DNA of 64,000 bases, from assembly GCF_001037495.1 (NCBI RefSeq), contig NZ_KQ089822.1, forward strand, positions 1,302,001 through 1,366,000, written 5' to 3'. Every line of letters begins with the position of its first letter. Position 1 is the first letter of the stretch. Origin of the DNA: Citrobacter sp. MGH106. GTDB taxonomy: Bacteria > Pseudomonadota > Gammaproteobacteria > Enterobacterales > Enterobacteriaceae. A program made the position numbers and the translations under genes. This document shows positions 39,772 to 50,101 of the stretch, piece after piece. The notes beneath the pieces were generated by a model that was not told where the DNA came from, did no database searches, and saw nothing but the letters and a program-made list of their open reading frames with translations.

Positions 39772-42069
39772 ATGAAATGGCTATGTTCTGTAGGTGTCGC
39801 GGTGAGCCTGGCGTTGCAGCCAGCGCTGGCGAGCTCCCTGTTTGGTAACCATCCACTGACGCCTGACGCGCGGGATGCCTTTGTTACCGATTTGCTCAAA
39901 CAGATGACCGTGGATGAGAAGATCGGGCAATTACGTTTAATAAGCGTCGGGCCTGATAACCCGAAAGAAGCCATCCGCGAGATGATCAAAGACGGGCAGG
40001 TAGGGGCGATTTTTAACACCGTTACGCGCCAGGATATCCGCAAAATGCAGGATCAGGTGATGGAACTCAGTCGCCTGAAAATCCCTCTCTTTTTCGCCTA
40101 TGACGTATTGCATGGCCAACGTACCGTATTCCCGATAAGCCTCGGCCTGGCATCGTCTTTTAATCTGGATGCCGTCAGAACGGTGGGGCGTATTTCCGCC
40201 TATGAAGCCGCAGACGATGGCCTGAATATGACCTGGGCGCCGATGGTCGATGTTTCGCGCGATCCACGTTGGGGACGCGCTTCTGAAGGTTTTGGGGAAG
40301 ATACCTATTTAACCGCCACGATGGGGAAAACCATGGTGGAAGCGATGCAGGGTAAAAGCCCGGCCGATCGCTATTCCGTGATGACCAGCGTCAAGCACTT
40401 TGCCGCCTATGGTGCAGTAGAGGGCGGCAAAGAATACAACACCGTGGATATGAGTCCGCAGCGTTTGTTTAACGACTATATGCCGCCGTACAAAGCCGGA
40501 CTTGACGCCGGGAGCGGTGCAGTGATGGTGGGACTTAATTCACTTAACGGCACGCCTGCGACTTCCGATGCCTGGCTGCTAAAAGACGTACTGCGTGACG
40601 ATTGGGGCTTTAAAGGCATCACCGTTTCCGACCACGGTGCAATTAAAGAGCTGATAAAGCACGGCACCGCGTCCGATCCTGAAGATGCTGTGCGCGTGGC
40701 GATCAAGTCCGGCATTAACATGAGCATGAGCGATGAGTATTACAGTAAGTATCTGCCAGGCCTGATTAAATCAGGCAAAGTCACTATGGCAGAACTGGAT
40801 GATGCTGCGCGTCACGTGCTGAATGTGAAATACGATATGGGGTTGTTTAACGATCCTTACAGCCATCTGGGGGCAAAAGAGTCAGACCCGCAGGACACAA
40901 ACGCCGAAAGTCGTTTACACCGTAAAGAAGCGCGTGACGTGGCGCGTGAAAGCCTGGTGCTGCTGAAAAATCGTCTGGAAACGTTGCCGCTGAAAAAATC
41001 AGGTACCGTTGCTGTTATCGGGCCGCTGGCGGACAGCAAACGTGACGTGATGGGAAGCTGGTCCGCTGCCGGTGTTGCCGATCAGTCCGTGACGGTGCTG
41101 ACAGGTATTAAAAATGCACTGGGTGAGAAGGGCAAAGTGGTGTATGCCAAAGGGGCGAATATCACCAACGATAAAGGTATTGTCGACTTCCTCAATCTGT
41201 ATGAAGAGGCGGTGAAAATTGACCCGCGCTCGCCGCAGGCGATGATTGATGAAGCAGTCAATGTGGCGAAGCAGTCCGATGTGGTTGTCGCAGTGGTCGG
41301 CGAGGCGCAGGGTATGGCGCATGAGGCATCCAGTCGTACCGATATCACTATCCCGCAGAGTCAGCGCGATCTGATTACCGCGCTGAAAGCAACCGGTAAA
41401 CCGCTGGTACTGGTGCTGATGAACGGTCGTCCATTGGCGCTGGTGAAGGAAGATCAGCAGGCCGATGCGATTCTGGAAACCTGGTTTGCCGGAACGGAAG
41501 GCGGTAACGCCATAGCTGACGTGCTGTTTGGCGATTACAACCCGTCTGGAAAATTGCCGATGTCCTTCCCGCGTTCTGTCGGGCAGATCCCGGTCTATTA
41601 CAGCCACCTGAATACCGGGCGTCCATATAACGCTGATAAGCCAAATAAATATACCTCGCGCTATTTTGATGAAGCGAATGGCCCGTTGTATCCATTTGGC
41701 TATGGTTTGAGCTACACCACGTTTACGGTTTCTGATGTGAAGCTCTCTTCGCCGACGATGAAACGTGACGGAACAGTAACGGCCAGCGTGCAGGTGACCA
41801 ACACAGGTAAGCGCGAAGGTGCGACGGTGATCCAGATGTATTTACAGGATGTTACCGCGTCAATGAGCCGTCCGGTAAAACAACTGAAAGGGTTTGAGAA
41901 AGTGAACCTTAAACCTGGCGAAACTCAGACCGTCAGTTTCCCGATTGATATTGAGGCACTGAAATACTGGAACCAGCGCATGAAATATGATGCTGAACCG
42001 GGCAAATTTAACTTCTTCATCGGCGTTGATTCCGCCCGGGTGAAACAGGGTGAGTTTGAGCTACTGTAA
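39772..42069 (+). CDS. bglX: Periplasmic beta-glucosidase BglX
   Basis: This 765-residue glycoside hydrolase family 3 enzyme acts in the periplasm on beta-glucosides. A signal peptide (about 1-20, ending ALAS) precedes the GH3 N-terminal barrel. The nucleophile is Asp287 in ITVSDHGA; the substrate segment SVKHFAAYG is present. A GH3 C-terminal domain and a fibronectin-III-like domain (about 660-755) follow. The ATG at 39772 gives the E. coli length; the open frame upstream is not coding. Confidence 0.96.
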   Translation: MKWLCSVGVAVSLALQPALASSLFGNHPLTPDARDAFVTDLLKQMTVDEKIGQLRLISVGPDNPKEAIREMIKDGQVGAIFNTVTRQDIRKMQDQVMELSRLKIPLFFAYDVLHGQRTVFPISLGLASSFNLDAVRTVGRISAYEAADDGLNMTWAPMVDVSRDPRWGRASEGFGEDTYLTATMGKTMVEAMQGKSPADRYSVMTSVKHFAAYGAVEGGKEYNTVDMSPQRLFNDYMPPYKAGLDAGSGAVMVGLNSLNGTPATSDAWLLKDVLRDDWGFKGITVSDHGAIKELIKHGTASDPEDAVRVAIKSGINMSMSDEYYSKYLPGLIKSGKVTMAELDDAARHVLNVKYDMGLFNDPYSHLGAKESDPQDTNAESRLHRKEARDVARESLVLLKNRLETLPLKKSGTVAVIGPLADSKRDVMGSWSAAGVADQSVTVLTGIKNALGEKGKVVYAKGANITNDKGIVDFLNLYEEAVKIDPRSPQAMIDEAVNVAKQSDVVVAVVGEAQGMAHEASSRTDITIPQSQRDLITALKATGKPLVLVLMNGRPLALVKEDQQADAILETWFAGTEGGNAIADVLFGDYNPSGKLPMSFPRSVGQIPVYYSHLNTGRPYNADKPNKYTSRYFDEANGPLYPFGYGLSYTTFTVSDVKLSSPTMKRDGTVTASVQVTNTGKREGATVIQMYLQDVTASMSRPVKQLKGFEKVNLKPGETQTVSFPIDIEALKYWNQRMKYDAEPGKFNFFIGVDSARVKQGEFELL

Positions 42070-42088
42070 GGATTAGAGATGAATAAAG

Positions 42089-42110
42089 GGCCGGGAAACC
42101 GGCCTTTTTT
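42089..42110 (+). terminator. Terminator of bglX
   Basis: GGCCGG (42089-42094) and CCGGCC (42099-42104) flank a GAAA tetraloop and are followed by six T residues, 19 bp after the bglX stop. This is a textbook intrinsic terminator. Confidence 0.93.
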
Positions 42111-42265
42111 ATGGGCGCAGATATTGCGTCAGGGGGGATTAATCACCGGGTTAGTGCGAATAATTTCCTTCGTGACCTCTTAGCTGGCAGGTTAACGCCA
42201 GATTTTTCGTCTATGCTTTTTCCTCAAGTCTCTGAAAAGGGCAATAAAAGGATGAGGAGAGCAGC

Positions 42266-43183
42266 ATGACAATCTCAAAGGTATGGGCGGGATCGCTGGT
42301 GTTGTTAGCTGCGGTGAGCTTACCCTTGCAGGCCGCGTCACCCGTAACGGTCGGTTCAAAAATTGATACCGAAGGGGCGCTGCTCGGCAATATTATTTTG
42401 CAGGTACTTGAAAGCCACGGCGTGAAAACTGTCAATAAAGTGCAACTGGGTACCACACCAGTGGTGCGTGGGGCAATAACGTCTGGTGAGCTGGATATTT
42501 ACCCGGAATATACCGGAAATGGTGCCTTCTTCTTTAAAGATGAAAATGATCCGGCCTGGAAAAATGCTCAGGCTGGATTTGAAAAGGTCAAAAAGCTGGA
42601 TGCAGAACAGAATAAACTGGTCTGGTTAACACCAGCGCCTGCTAACAATACCTGGACCATCGCGGTACGTCAGGACGTTGCTGAAAAGAACAAACTCGTT
42701 TCACTGGCCGATCTGGGGCGCTACCTGAAAGAGGGCGGAACATTCAAACTGGCTGCCTCCGCGGAATTTATTGAACGGACTGACGCACTTCCCGCCTTTG
42801 AAAAAGCGTATGACTTCAAGCTTAATCAGAACCAGCTTTTATCGCTGGCTGGGGGAGATACGGCGGTGACAATTAAAGCCGCTGCGCAGCAGACATCGGG
42901 CGTTAATGCAGCAATGGCTTATGGAACCGATGGTCCCGTTGCCGCGCTGGGATTACAAACTTTAAGTGATCCGCAAGGTGTTCAGCCAATTTATGCTCCT
43001 GCGCCGGTCGTGCGTGAATCGGTATTGAAGACTTATCCGCAAATAGAGGAATGGCTGCGACCGGTATTCGCCAGCCTGGATGAAAAAACGCTGCAACAAC
43101 TTAATGCCAGTATCGCCGTTGAAGGGCTGGATGCGAAAAAAGTTGCAGCAGACTACCTGAAGCAAAAAGGATGGGTGAAGTAA
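42266..43183 (+). CDS. osmF: Osmoprotectant-binding protein OsmF (YehZ)
   Basis: This 305-residue periplasmic binding protein of the ProX/OpuC family has a signal peptide (1-23, ending LQAA). It opens the osmF-yehYXW operon, which encodes a low-affinity glycine-betaine ABC importer in E. coli and Salmonella under RpoS control. Family features are SKIDTEGALLGNIILQVLE, GELDIYPEYTGNG and the aromatic ligand cage region. yehY starts 24 bp later. Confidence 0.94.
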   Translation: MTISKVWAGSLVLLAAVSLPLQAASPVTVGSKIDTEGALLGNIILQVLESHGVKTVNKVQLGTTPVVRGAITSGELDIYPEYTGNGAFFFKDENDPAWKNAQAGFEKVKKLDAEQNKLVWLTPAPANNTWTIAVRQDVAEKNKLVSLADLGRYLKEGGTFKLAASAEFIERTDALPAFEKAYDFKLNQNQLLSLAGGDTAVTIKAAAQQTSGVNAAMAYGTDGPVAALGLQTLSDPQGVQPIYAPAPVVRESVLKTYPQIEEWLRPVFASLDEKTLQQLNASIAVEGLDAKKVAADYLKQKGWVK

Positions 43184-43207
43184 CGGATTTTGCAGCAGGT
43201 GAGTGTG

Positions 43208-44365
43208 GTGTCAAAGATATCAGTCAACCGGGTGCTGTTGCTGCTGGTTCTTCTTATGATGGCTGCCGCAGCGCTTCCTTTCATCAGCTATGCCCCTAAT
43301 CGCCTCGTCTCCGGCGAAGGTCGCCAGCTCTGGGATATCTGGCCCGCAAGTGCGTGGGGGCTGGTGGTTCTATTTTTACTGCTGCTTTTTTTGTGCTTGC
43401 AACCCGGTAAGTCCGGCAGCGTATTCACGCTTGTCGTCATGCAACTGCTGGTGATTGCAGCACTGATGACCGCCGGGAAAATAGCAACCTTGCTTGCTCA
43501 GACGGGAAGCCCGCTGGCCAGAACCAGCCTCGGTAGTGGGTTCTGGCTTGGACTGGGTTTAATGCTGCTGGCATGCAGTGACGCCATTCGCCGTATCACA
43601 TCTCAGCCACTCTGGCGTTGGATTCTGCATACACAAATTGCTGTCGTACCGCTGGCGCTGCTGTTCTTCGGCACATTCAACGATCTTTCTCTGCTCAAAG
43701 AGTATACCAATCGCCAGGACGTCTTCGATGATGCACTGGCGCAGCATCTGACTATCCTGGTTGGAACCGTTGTTCCTGCGCTGTTGATTGGCGTGCCGCT
43801 GGGGATTTGGTGCGCTTTATCTGCATCGCGGCAGGGGCCGGTATTTGCCGTACTGAACATCATTCAAACCATTCCTTCTGTGGCGTTGTTCGGCCTGCTG
43901 CTCGCACCGCTCGCCGGTCTGGTTAATCATTTTCCCTGGCTAGGCAGGCTTGGGATTGCGGGAACCGGTCTGACACCGGCACTCATTGCTCTGGTGTTGT
44001 ACGCATTATTACCGCTGGTGCGCGGCGTCGTGGCAGGACTGAACCAGGTTCCTCGTGATGTACTGGAAAGCGCCAGGGCAATGGGGATGAGTTCGCGTCA
44101 ACGTTTTAGCGCGGTACAGCTCCCGCTGGCGCTGCCCGTTTTCTTGCGCAGTTTGCGCGTGGTGATGGTGCAGACGGTGGGGATGGCCGTCATTGCCGCA
44201 CTGATTGGCGCGGGGGGATTTGGCGCGCTGGTTTTTCAGGGACTACTCAGTAGCGCTGTAGATTTGGTGCTGTTGGGCGTGATTCCGGTAGTTGTGCTGG
44301 CGGTGTTGATTGATGCGTTGTTTGATTTAGGCTTAGCTCTGCTGAAGGTGACAAACGATGATTGA
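43208..44365 (+). CDS. yehY: Osmoprotectant ABC permease YehY
   Basis: This 385-residue inner-membrane permease has an N-terminal group of hydrophobic segments (1-160) and a BPD_transp_1 domain (about 170-380) with the EAA motif [12 protein letters not shown]. It is of the YehW/YehY/OpuCB type. I chose the GTG at 43208, which has AGGTGAG five bases upstream and gives the E. coli length; a TTG at 43190 starts the open frame. It overlaps yehX by 8 bp. Confidence 0.92.
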   Translation: MSKISVNRVLLLLVLLMMAAAALPFISYAPNRLVSGEGRQLWDIWPASAWGLVVLFLLLLFLCLQPGKSGSVFTLVVMQLLVIAALMTAGKIATLLAQTGSPLARTSLGSGFWLGLGLMLLACSDAIRRITSQPLWRWILHTQIAVVPLALLFFGTFNDLSLLKEYTNRQDVFDDALAQHLTILVGTVVPALLIGVPLGIWCALSASRQGPVFAVLNIIQTIPSVALFGLLLAPLAGLVNHFPWLGRLGIAGTGLTPALIALVLYALLPLVRGVVAGLNQVPRDVLESARAMGMSSRQRFSAVQLPLALPVFLRSLRVVMVQTVGMAVIAALIGAGGFGALVFQGLLSSAVDLVLLGVIPVVVLAVLIDALFDLGLALLKVTNDD

Positions 44366-45305
44366 ATTTAGCCATGTCAGTAAAACCTATGGTCAACAAA
44401 CGGCGGTCAACGATCTTAACCTGCATTTTCGCGAAGGCAGCTTTTCAGTATTAATTGGCACGTCAGGTTCGGGGAAATCCACCACGTTGAAAATGATAAA
44501 TCGACTGGTGGAACATGACAGCGGTCAGATCCGCTTTGCCGGGGAGGAGATCCGCAGTCTGCCGGTGCTGGAGTTAAGACGGCGTATGGGGTACGCCATT
44601 CAATCTATCGGATTGTTTCCACACTGGACTGTCGCGCAGAATATTGCCACCGTACCACAACTGCAAAAATGGTCGCGTTCGCGTATTGATGAACGAACAG
44701 AAGAACTGATGGCTTTACTGGGACTGGAAGCAGAGTTGCGTCACCGATATCCGCATCAGCTTTCCGGTGGGCAGCAGCAGCGGGTGGGGGTGGCACGTGC
44801 TCTGGCGGCGGATCCTCAGGTTCTTTTGATGGATGAGCCTTTTGGCGCGCTGGATCCGGTGACGCGCGGTGCCTTGCAGCAAGAGATGACCCGTATTCAT
44901 CGCTTGCTTGGTCGCACTATTGTGCTGGTGACTCACGATATCGACGAGGCGTTGAGGCTGGCGGAACATCTGGTATTGATGGATGCGGGTGAGGTCGTGC
45001 AGCAAGGAACACCGCTGTCGATGTTGACCGCTCCGGCTAATGATTTCGTTCAAACATTTTTTGGTCGCAGCGAACTTGGCGTGCGGCTCCTGTCGCTGCG
45101 AACTGTGGGCGATTTTATGCGACATGATACGCAACTGTGCGGGGAACCACTGGTCGATGAGATGACGTTACGTGATGCGCTCTCCATTTTCGTGGCTCGC
45201 GGTTGTGAAGTCTTACCGGTGGTTAATTCACAGGGCGTTGCCTGCGGTACGCTTCATTTTCACGATTTGCTTACGGAGATACCGTACCGTGAAACGTCTG
45301 TCTGA
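44358..45305 (+). CDS. yehX: Osmoprotectant ABC ATPase YehX
   Basis: This 315-residue ATPase has Walker [10 protein letters not shown], signature LSGGQQQRV, Walker [13 protein letters not shown] and the H-loop histidine in [10 protein letters not shown]-terminal CBS-like part (about 250-305) is typical of OpuA/OpuC-type ATPases that sense ionic strength. It overlaps yehY by 8 bp and yehW by 17 bp, so the operon is tightly coupled. Confidence 0.94.
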   Translation: MIEFSHVSKTYGQQTAVNDLNLHFREGSFSVLIGTSGSGKSTTLKMINRLVEHDSGQIRFAGEEIRSLPVLELRRRMGYAIQSIGLFPHWTVAQNIATVPQLQKWSRSRIDERTEELMALLGLEAELRHRYPHQLSGGQQQRVGVARALAADPQVLLMDEPFGALDPVTRGALQQEMTRIHRLLGRTIVLVTHDIDEALRLAEHLVLMDAGEVVQQGTPLSMLTAPANDFVQTFFGRSELGVRLLSLRTVGDFMRHDTQLCGEPLVDEMTLRDALSIFVARGCEVLPVVNSQGVACGTLHFHDLLTEIPYRETSV

Positions 45306-46020
45306 CCCGCTGCTCTGGCTGATTGCGCTTTTTCTGCTCCTGCTGGCAGGCTTACCGCACAGCCAGGCACTGTTTGGCGCGCTGTTTCCACAGTTACCTC
45401 GTCCTGTTTATCAGCAGGAAAGTTTTATAGCGCTGGCGCTGGCCCATTTTGCGCTGGTGGGGAGCTCAAGCCTGGTTGCCGTGATCATCGGTACAGGTGC
45501 GGGGATAGCGGTAACCCGTTCGTGGGGGACTGAGTTTCGCCCCCTGGTGGAAACAATCGCCGCCGTGGGGCAAACTTTTCCACCGGTAGCTGTACTGGCG
45601 ATCGCCGTACCCGTAATGGGTTTTGGTCCGGAACCTGCCATTATTGCGCTGACCTTGTATGGTGTGCTCCCAGTTTTACAGGCAACGCTGGCGGGGTTGG
45701 GGGGAATTTCTGGCAGCGTGATGGATATCGCCCGCGGAATGGGGATGAGCGATGGGCAGAGACTGCGTAAAGTGGAGCTTCCGCTGGCGGCTCCGGTCAT
45801 TCTGGCGGGAATTCGCACGTCGGTGATTATTAACATTGGCACCGCGACAATTGCTTCGACCGTTGGGGCAAACACGCTGGGAACGCCGATTATCATCGGA
45901 CTAAGCGGATTCAATACTGCTTATGTAATTCAGGGAGCGCTGTTGGTCGCGTTGGCCGCAGTCATTGTCGATCGCGGGTTTGAGCGCTTATCGCACTACC
46001 TTACCCGGCACGTAAAATAA
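45289..46020 (+). CDS. yehW: Osmoprotectant ABC permease YehW
   Basis: This 243-residue permease has five to six membrane segments and the EAA motif [12 protein letters not shown]. The GTG at 45289 ([12 protein letters not shown]) gives the E. coli length and lies inside the end of yehX. It is the last gene of osmF-yehYXW and overlaps the tail of yohO, on the other strand, by 20 bp. Confidence 0.93.
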   Translation: MKRLSDPLLWLIALFLLLLAGLPHSQALFGALFPQLPRPVYQQESFIALALAHFALVGSSSLVAVIIGTGAGIAVTRSWGTEFRPLVETIAAVGQTFPPVAVLAIAVPVMGFGPEPAIIALTLYGVLPVLQATLAGLGGISGSVMDIARGMGMSDGQRLRKVELPLAAPVILAGIRTSVIINIGTATIASTVGANTLGTPIIIGLSGFNTAYVIQGALLVALAAVIVDRGFERLSHYLTRHVK

Positions 46021-46108
46021 AGGTATAGCCTGCCAGCATTACACCGCCGATACCGCCGATGGCCATCAGCAGGAAGAGGGTTATTACACCGATTTTAGCT
46101 GCGCTCAT
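46001..46108 (-). CDS. yohO: Small membrane protein YohO (35 aa)
   Basis: A 35-codon frame encodes [19 protein letters not shown] then [14 protein letters not shown], one hydrophobic helix. It is the counterpart of E. coli YohO in length, sequence and place between yehW and mlrA. AGGAGTGCAT-type sequence upstream on the minus strand supplies the ribosome binding site. No function is known. Confidence 0.92.
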   Translation of the reverse strand: MSAAKIGVITLFLLMAIGGIGGVMLAGYTFILRAG

Positions 46109-46159
46109 TATGCACTCCTTATGTTGATTAAAGGATTGTACACGTTTGTTAATAGAATA

Positions 46160-46891
46160 TTAAATGCCAAGTGGATAAATATCGTGGCCCAGCGCCCGCC
46201 ATTTATCCAGTTGCTGTTGCTGAGCGGGGGTTTGACTTTCTCCACACCAGATGAGTAAAGTCCGACCTTCAAACAGTTCCGGTCGTAGCTGGTTTAGCGA
46301 ATGTGCCAGCACATCAACCCGCCATCCCTGCTGACTGGCAACCCAACCCTCCAGCCATAATCGGGTGGTATCGTGAATATTCCAGCCGACGACCAGTGCA
46401 TCTTTCCCCTGTTTTTTACGCGCCGACGCAAGGCAAATAGCAATGTAGTTGATGAGGACGCCATCAAGGATACCCAGTAACGCCTGGAGTACAGGCTGCT
46501 GACATTGCAGACGCCGCCGCAGAGGAATGAATAAATGTGTGTTAAGCGTCTGCGCGGGATAATCCTGGCCACGCTCCTTTATCCATACTCTGAGGCTATG
46601 CAAATTATTACTTTGCAAATAGCTCAATAAGGTTTCTTGTTGTTCACGCCAGCCGTTATGCACATCAATATTTTCATTACTGAGCAACATTTTTACTTTG
46701 CTGACCTGTACCCCATTATTTATCCAGCGTTTGATTTCGCGGATCCGGTCGATGTCAGCATCGTTAAACAGGCGATGACCGCCGTCTGTCCGTTGCGGTT
46801 TTAGTAATCCATAACGTCTCTGCCATGCGCGTAAAGTGACAGGATTGATATCACAAAGCAAAGCCACTTCACCTATTGTGTAAAGCGCCAT
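46160..46891 (-). CDS. mlrA: MerR-family regulator MlrA
   Basis: This 243-residue MerR-type transcription factor activates csgD and so curli and biofilm formation in E. coli and Salmonella. The N-terminal winged helix is YTIGEVALLCDINPVTLRAW followed by QRRYGLLKPQRTDGGHR. The C-terminal domain is B12-binding-like without the cobalamin-binding motif. The start MALYTIGE at 46891 gives the known length; MSETT upstream is optional. In E. coli it is RpoS dependent. It is divergent from btsS. Confidence 0.95.
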   Translation of the reverse strand: MALYTIGEVALLCDINPVTLRAWQRRYGLLKPQRTDGGHRLFNDADIDRIREIKRWINNGVQVSKVKMLLSNENIDVHNGWREQQETLLSYLQSNNLHSLRVWIKERGQDYPAQTLNTHLFIPLRRRLQCQQPVLQALLGILDGVLINYIAICLASARKKQGKDALVVGWNIHDTTRLWLEGWVASQQGWRVDVLAHSLNQLRPELFEGRTLLIWCGESQTPAQQQQLDKWRALGHDIYPLGI

Positions 46892-47116
46892 CGTTGTCTC
46901 ACTCATGCTCGCGAGGTCCCAGTTTTACTTTAGACGCTCTTTTGCGAACCAGGTAGTTTTGATTGTTTTTTGATCACAATGTGGGTGATATTGTGTCCGG
47001 ACGGGCGCTTTTGAGTGATCGTTCTCACAAATTCTTTTTTTTTTGCAACAGTTCAAAGAAAGTTAAGCGTAGCCCATGTATGTTACGCCCTTTTAAGTGA
47101 AGTGTGGTTGGCGGGT

Positions 47117-48802
47117 ATGTACGAGTTTAATCTGGTGTTGCTGCTGCTTCAGCAGATGTGTGTGTTTCTCGTTATCGCGTGGCTGATGAGCAAAACACGC
47201 CTGTTTATCCCGCTGATGCAGGTCACCATCCGGCTGCCTCACAAACTCCTCTGTTATGTTACCTTCTCCATCTTCTGCATTATGGGCACCTACTTTGGTC
47301 TGCATATTGAAGACTCGATTGCGAATACCCGAGCTATCGGTGCGGTGATGGGCGGCTTATTGGGTGGCCCGGTTGTCGGAGGTTTAGTTGGGCTGACCGG
47401 TGGCCTTCATCGTTACTCGATGGGCGGAATGACGGCCCTCAGCTGTATGATTTCGACCATCGTGGAAGGCCTGCTCGGAGGGCTGGTACACAGTGTGCTT
47501 ACCCGCCGCGGTCGCACTGATAAAGTATTTAGCCCGCTGACGGCAGGTGCGATTACCTTTGTTGCTGAACTGGTACAGATGCTGATCATTTTATTGATTG
47601 CGCGTCCTTTTGAAAATGCGTTGCACCTTGTCAGTAACATTGCCGCACCGATGATGGTCACCAATACTGTGGGTGCGGCGTTGTTTATGCGTATTTTGCT
47701 CGACAAACGAGCCATGTTTGAAAAATACACTTCAGCGTTTTCTGCCACTGCGTTAAAAGTTGCTGCCTCGACGGAAGGTATTTTGCGTCAGGGGTTCAAC
47801 GAGGTTAACAGCATGAAGGTCGCCCAGGTGTTGTACGAAGAGCTGGATATCGGCGCAGTGGCGATTACCGATCGCGAAAAGCTCCTGGCGTTTACCGGCA
47901 TTGGCGACGATCATCACCTGCCAGGCCGGCCCATTTCATCCTCGTATACGCAACGGGCGATTGATACCGGAGAGGTGGTTTATGCCGATGGTAACGAAGT
48001 GCCGTACCGCTGCTCGCTGCATCCGCAATGCAAATTAGGCTCTACGCTGGTGATCCCGCTACGTGGTGAAAATCAGCGGGTGATGGGGACCATTAAACTG
48101 TATGAAGCCAAAAATCGTCTTTTTAGCTCAATTAACCGCACGCTGGGAGAAGGGATCGCCCAACTGCTGTCGGCGCAGATTCTGGCCGGCCAGTACGAGC
48201 GTCAAAAAGCGATGCTCACGCAGTCAGAAATTAAGCTCTTGCATGCTCAGGTAAATCCACATTTTCTGTTTAATGCGCTCAATACCATTAAAGCCGTGAT
48301 TCGACGCGACAGCGAACAGGCCAGCCAACTGGTGCAGTATCTCTCGACCTTCTTTCGCAAAAACTTAAAACGGCCATCAGAGATTGTGACGTTGGCCGAT
48401 GAAATTGAGCACGTTAATGCTTATCTACAAATTGAAAAGGCGCGATTCCAGTCACGCTTGCAGGTGACCCTAACGGTTCCGGAAGAGCTTTCTCACCAGC
48501 AATTACCGGCTTTTACTTTGCAGCCGATAGTGGAGAATGCCATTAAGCACGGTACTTCACAGCTACTTGATACCGGTGAGGTGTCGATTACTGCCCGACG
48601 AGAAGGGCAGTATCTGATGCTGGATATCGAAGATAATGCCGGATTGTATCAGCCCACAACAGAAGCCAGCGGACTGGGTATGAATCTGGTAGATAAACGA
48701 CTGCGGGAGCGGTTTGGTGATGATTTTGGCATCAGCGTAGCCTGCGAACCCGACCATTTTACCCGAATCACTTTACGACTTCCTCTGGAGGAACTGGCAT
48801 GA
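47117..48802 (+). CDS. btsS: Pyruvate-sensing histidine kinase BtsS (YehU)
   Basis: This 561-residue LytS-type sensor kinase has a 5TMR-LYT sensor of six membrane segments (1-170), a GAF-like domain (about 190-340), the H-box [16 protein letters not shown] and a HATPase domain at the C-terminus. In E. coli it senses extracellular pyruvate and drives the carrier gene btsT through BtsR. The ATG at 47117 gives the E. coli length; the open frame reaches back to 47015. It overlaps btsR by 4 bp. Confidence 0.96.
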   Translation: MYEFNLVLLLLQQMCVFLVIAWLMSKTRLFIPLMQVTIRLPHKLLCYVTFSIFCIMGTYFGLHIEDSIANTRAIGAVMGGLLGGPVVGGLVGLTGGLHRYSMGGMTALSCMISTIVEGLLGGLVHSVLTRRGRTDKVFSPLTAGAITFVAELVQMLIILLIARPFENALHLVSNIAAPMMVTNTVGAALFMRILLDKRAMFEKYTSAFSATALKVAASTEGILRQGFNEVNSMKVAQVLYEELDIGAVAITDREKLLAFTGIGDDHHLPGRPISSSYTQRAIDTGEVVYADGNEVPYRCSLHPQCKLGSTLVIPLRGENQRVMGTIKLYEAKNRLFSSINRTLGEGIAQLLSAQILAGQYERQKAMLTQSEIKLLHAQVNPHFLFNALNTIKAVIRRDSEQASQLVQYLSTFFRKNLKRPSEIVTLADEIEHVNAYLQIEKARFQSRLQVTLTVPEELSHQQLPAFTLQPIVENAIKHGTSQLLDTGEVSITARREGQYLMLDIEDNAGLYQPTTEASGLGMNLVDKRLRERFGDDFGISVACEPDHFTRITLRLPLEELA

Positions 48803-49518
48803 TCAAGGTGTTGATTGTGGATGATGAACCGTTAGCGCGGGAGAATCTGCGGATCCTGTTGCAGGAGCAAAGTGACATTGAGATTGTGGGGGAGTGTTCG
48901 AACGCGGTTGAGGCCATCGGTGCAGTACATAAATTGCGCCCGGATGTATTGTTCCTCGATATTCAGATGCCGCGGATTAGTGGCCTGGAAATGGTCGGTA
49001 TGCTTGATCCGGAGCATCGTCCGTATATCGTTTTTCTGACCGCTTTCGATGAATATGCGGTTAAAGCTTTTGAAGAACACGCCTTTGATTATTTGCTCAA
49101 GCCGATAGAGGAAACGCGGCTGGAGAAAACGCTGATCCGTTTACGTCAGGAACGTACCAAGCAGGATGTGTCGCTGCTGCCGGAAAACCAGCAGATGCTT
49201 AAGTTTATTCCGTGTACTGGCCATAGCCGTATCTATCTGCTGCAAATGGATGATGTGGCGTTTATCAGCAGTCGTATGAGCGGTGTCTATGTCACCAGCA
49301 GCGATGGTAAAGAAGGCTTTACTGAACTTACATTGAGAACACTGGAAAGCCGTACTCCGCTGTTGCGCTGCCATCGACAATACCTGGTTAACATGGCGCA
49401 ATTACAGGAGATCCGCCTGGAAGATAACGGCCAGGCAGAATTGATTTTACGCAACGGACTGACGGTCCCGGTAAGTCGTCGTTATCTTAAAAGTCTAAAA
49501 GAGGCGATTGGACTGTAA
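48799..49518 (+). CDS. btsR: Response regulator BtsR (YehT), LytTR family
   Basis: This 239-residue regulator has a receiver domain with phospho-acceptor Asp54 ([10 protein letters not shown]) and Lys in LLKPIEE, then a LytTR DNA-binding domain (about 135-237) with CHRQYLVNM and [12 protein letters not shown]. It is the partner of BtsS. The start codon overlaps the btsS stop (ATGA). Confidence 0.96.
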   Translation: MIKVLIVDDEPLARENLRILLQEQSDIEIVGECSNAVEAIGAVHKLRPDVLFLDIQMPRISGLEMVGMLDPEHRPYIVFLTAFDEYAVKAFEEHAFDYLLKPIEETRLEKTLIRLRQERTKQDVSLLPENQQMLKFIPCTGHSRIYLLQMDDVAFISSRMSGVYVTSSDGKEGFTELTLRTLESRTPLLRCHRQYLVNMAQLQEIRLEDNGQAELILRNGLTVPVSRRYLKSLKEAIGL

Positions 49519-49564
49519 AACTGATACACTGCGCGCCATTGCATCACCGACAGTTGAAGACTCT

Positions 49565-50035
49565 ATGCTAAGTAACGACATTCTTCGTAGCCTGCGCTAC
49601 ACCCTGAAAGCGAATAATAATGACATGGTGCGTATTCTTGCGCTCGCCGACATGGAATCCACCTCCGCAGGTTTCGACACCTGGATGACGAAAGAAGATG
49701 AAGAGGGTTTTGTTCGCTGCCCTGATATCATCCTCTCCGGTTTTTTAAATGGCCTTATCTACCATAAGCGCGGTAAAGATGATTCTGCGCCTGAACTGGC
49801 ACTTGAGCGCCGCGTTAATAACAACACGGTGTTGAAAAAACTGCGTATCGCCTTTTCACTGAAAACCGATGACATTCTGGCCATTATGACCCAGCAGAAG
49901 TTTCGCGTGTCGATGCCGGAGATCACCGCGATGATGCGCGCGCCGGACCACAAAAACTATCGTGAGTGTGGGGATCAGTTCCTGCGTTATTTCCTGCGTG
50001 GTTTGGTGATTCGCGAACACGCAAAGAAAGCGTAG
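49565..50035 (+). CDS. yehS: DUF1456 protein YehS
   Basis: This 156-residue soluble helical protein has two tandem DUF1456 repeats, marked by SNDILRSLRYTLKANNNDMV and NNNTVLKKLRIAFSLKTDDIL. It has the length of E. coli YehS. The ATG at 49565 is the conserved start. No function is known. It follows btsR by 46 bp and may be read through from it. Confidence 0.93.
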   Translation: MLSNDILRSLRYTLKANNNDMVRILALADMESTSAGFDTWMTKEDEEGFVRCPDIILSGFLNGLIYHKRGKDDSAPELALERRVNNNTVLKKLRIAFSLKTDDILAIMTQQKFRVSMPEITAMMRAPDHKNYRECGDQFLRYFLRGLVIREHAKKA

Positions 50036-50063
50036 CGCGTATTTATCTGTACTGAACCGCGAT

Positions 50064-50095
50064 ATAAAAAACGCTGCCGAAGCAGCGTTTTTTTA
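50064..50095. terminator. Bidirectional terminator yehS / metG
   Basis: AACGCTGC (50070-50077) pairs with GCAGCGTT (50082-50089) over a CGAA loop, with AAAA before and TTTTTTT after. It suits both convergent genes. Confidence 0.92.
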
Positions 50096-50101
50096 TGCGG
50101 A

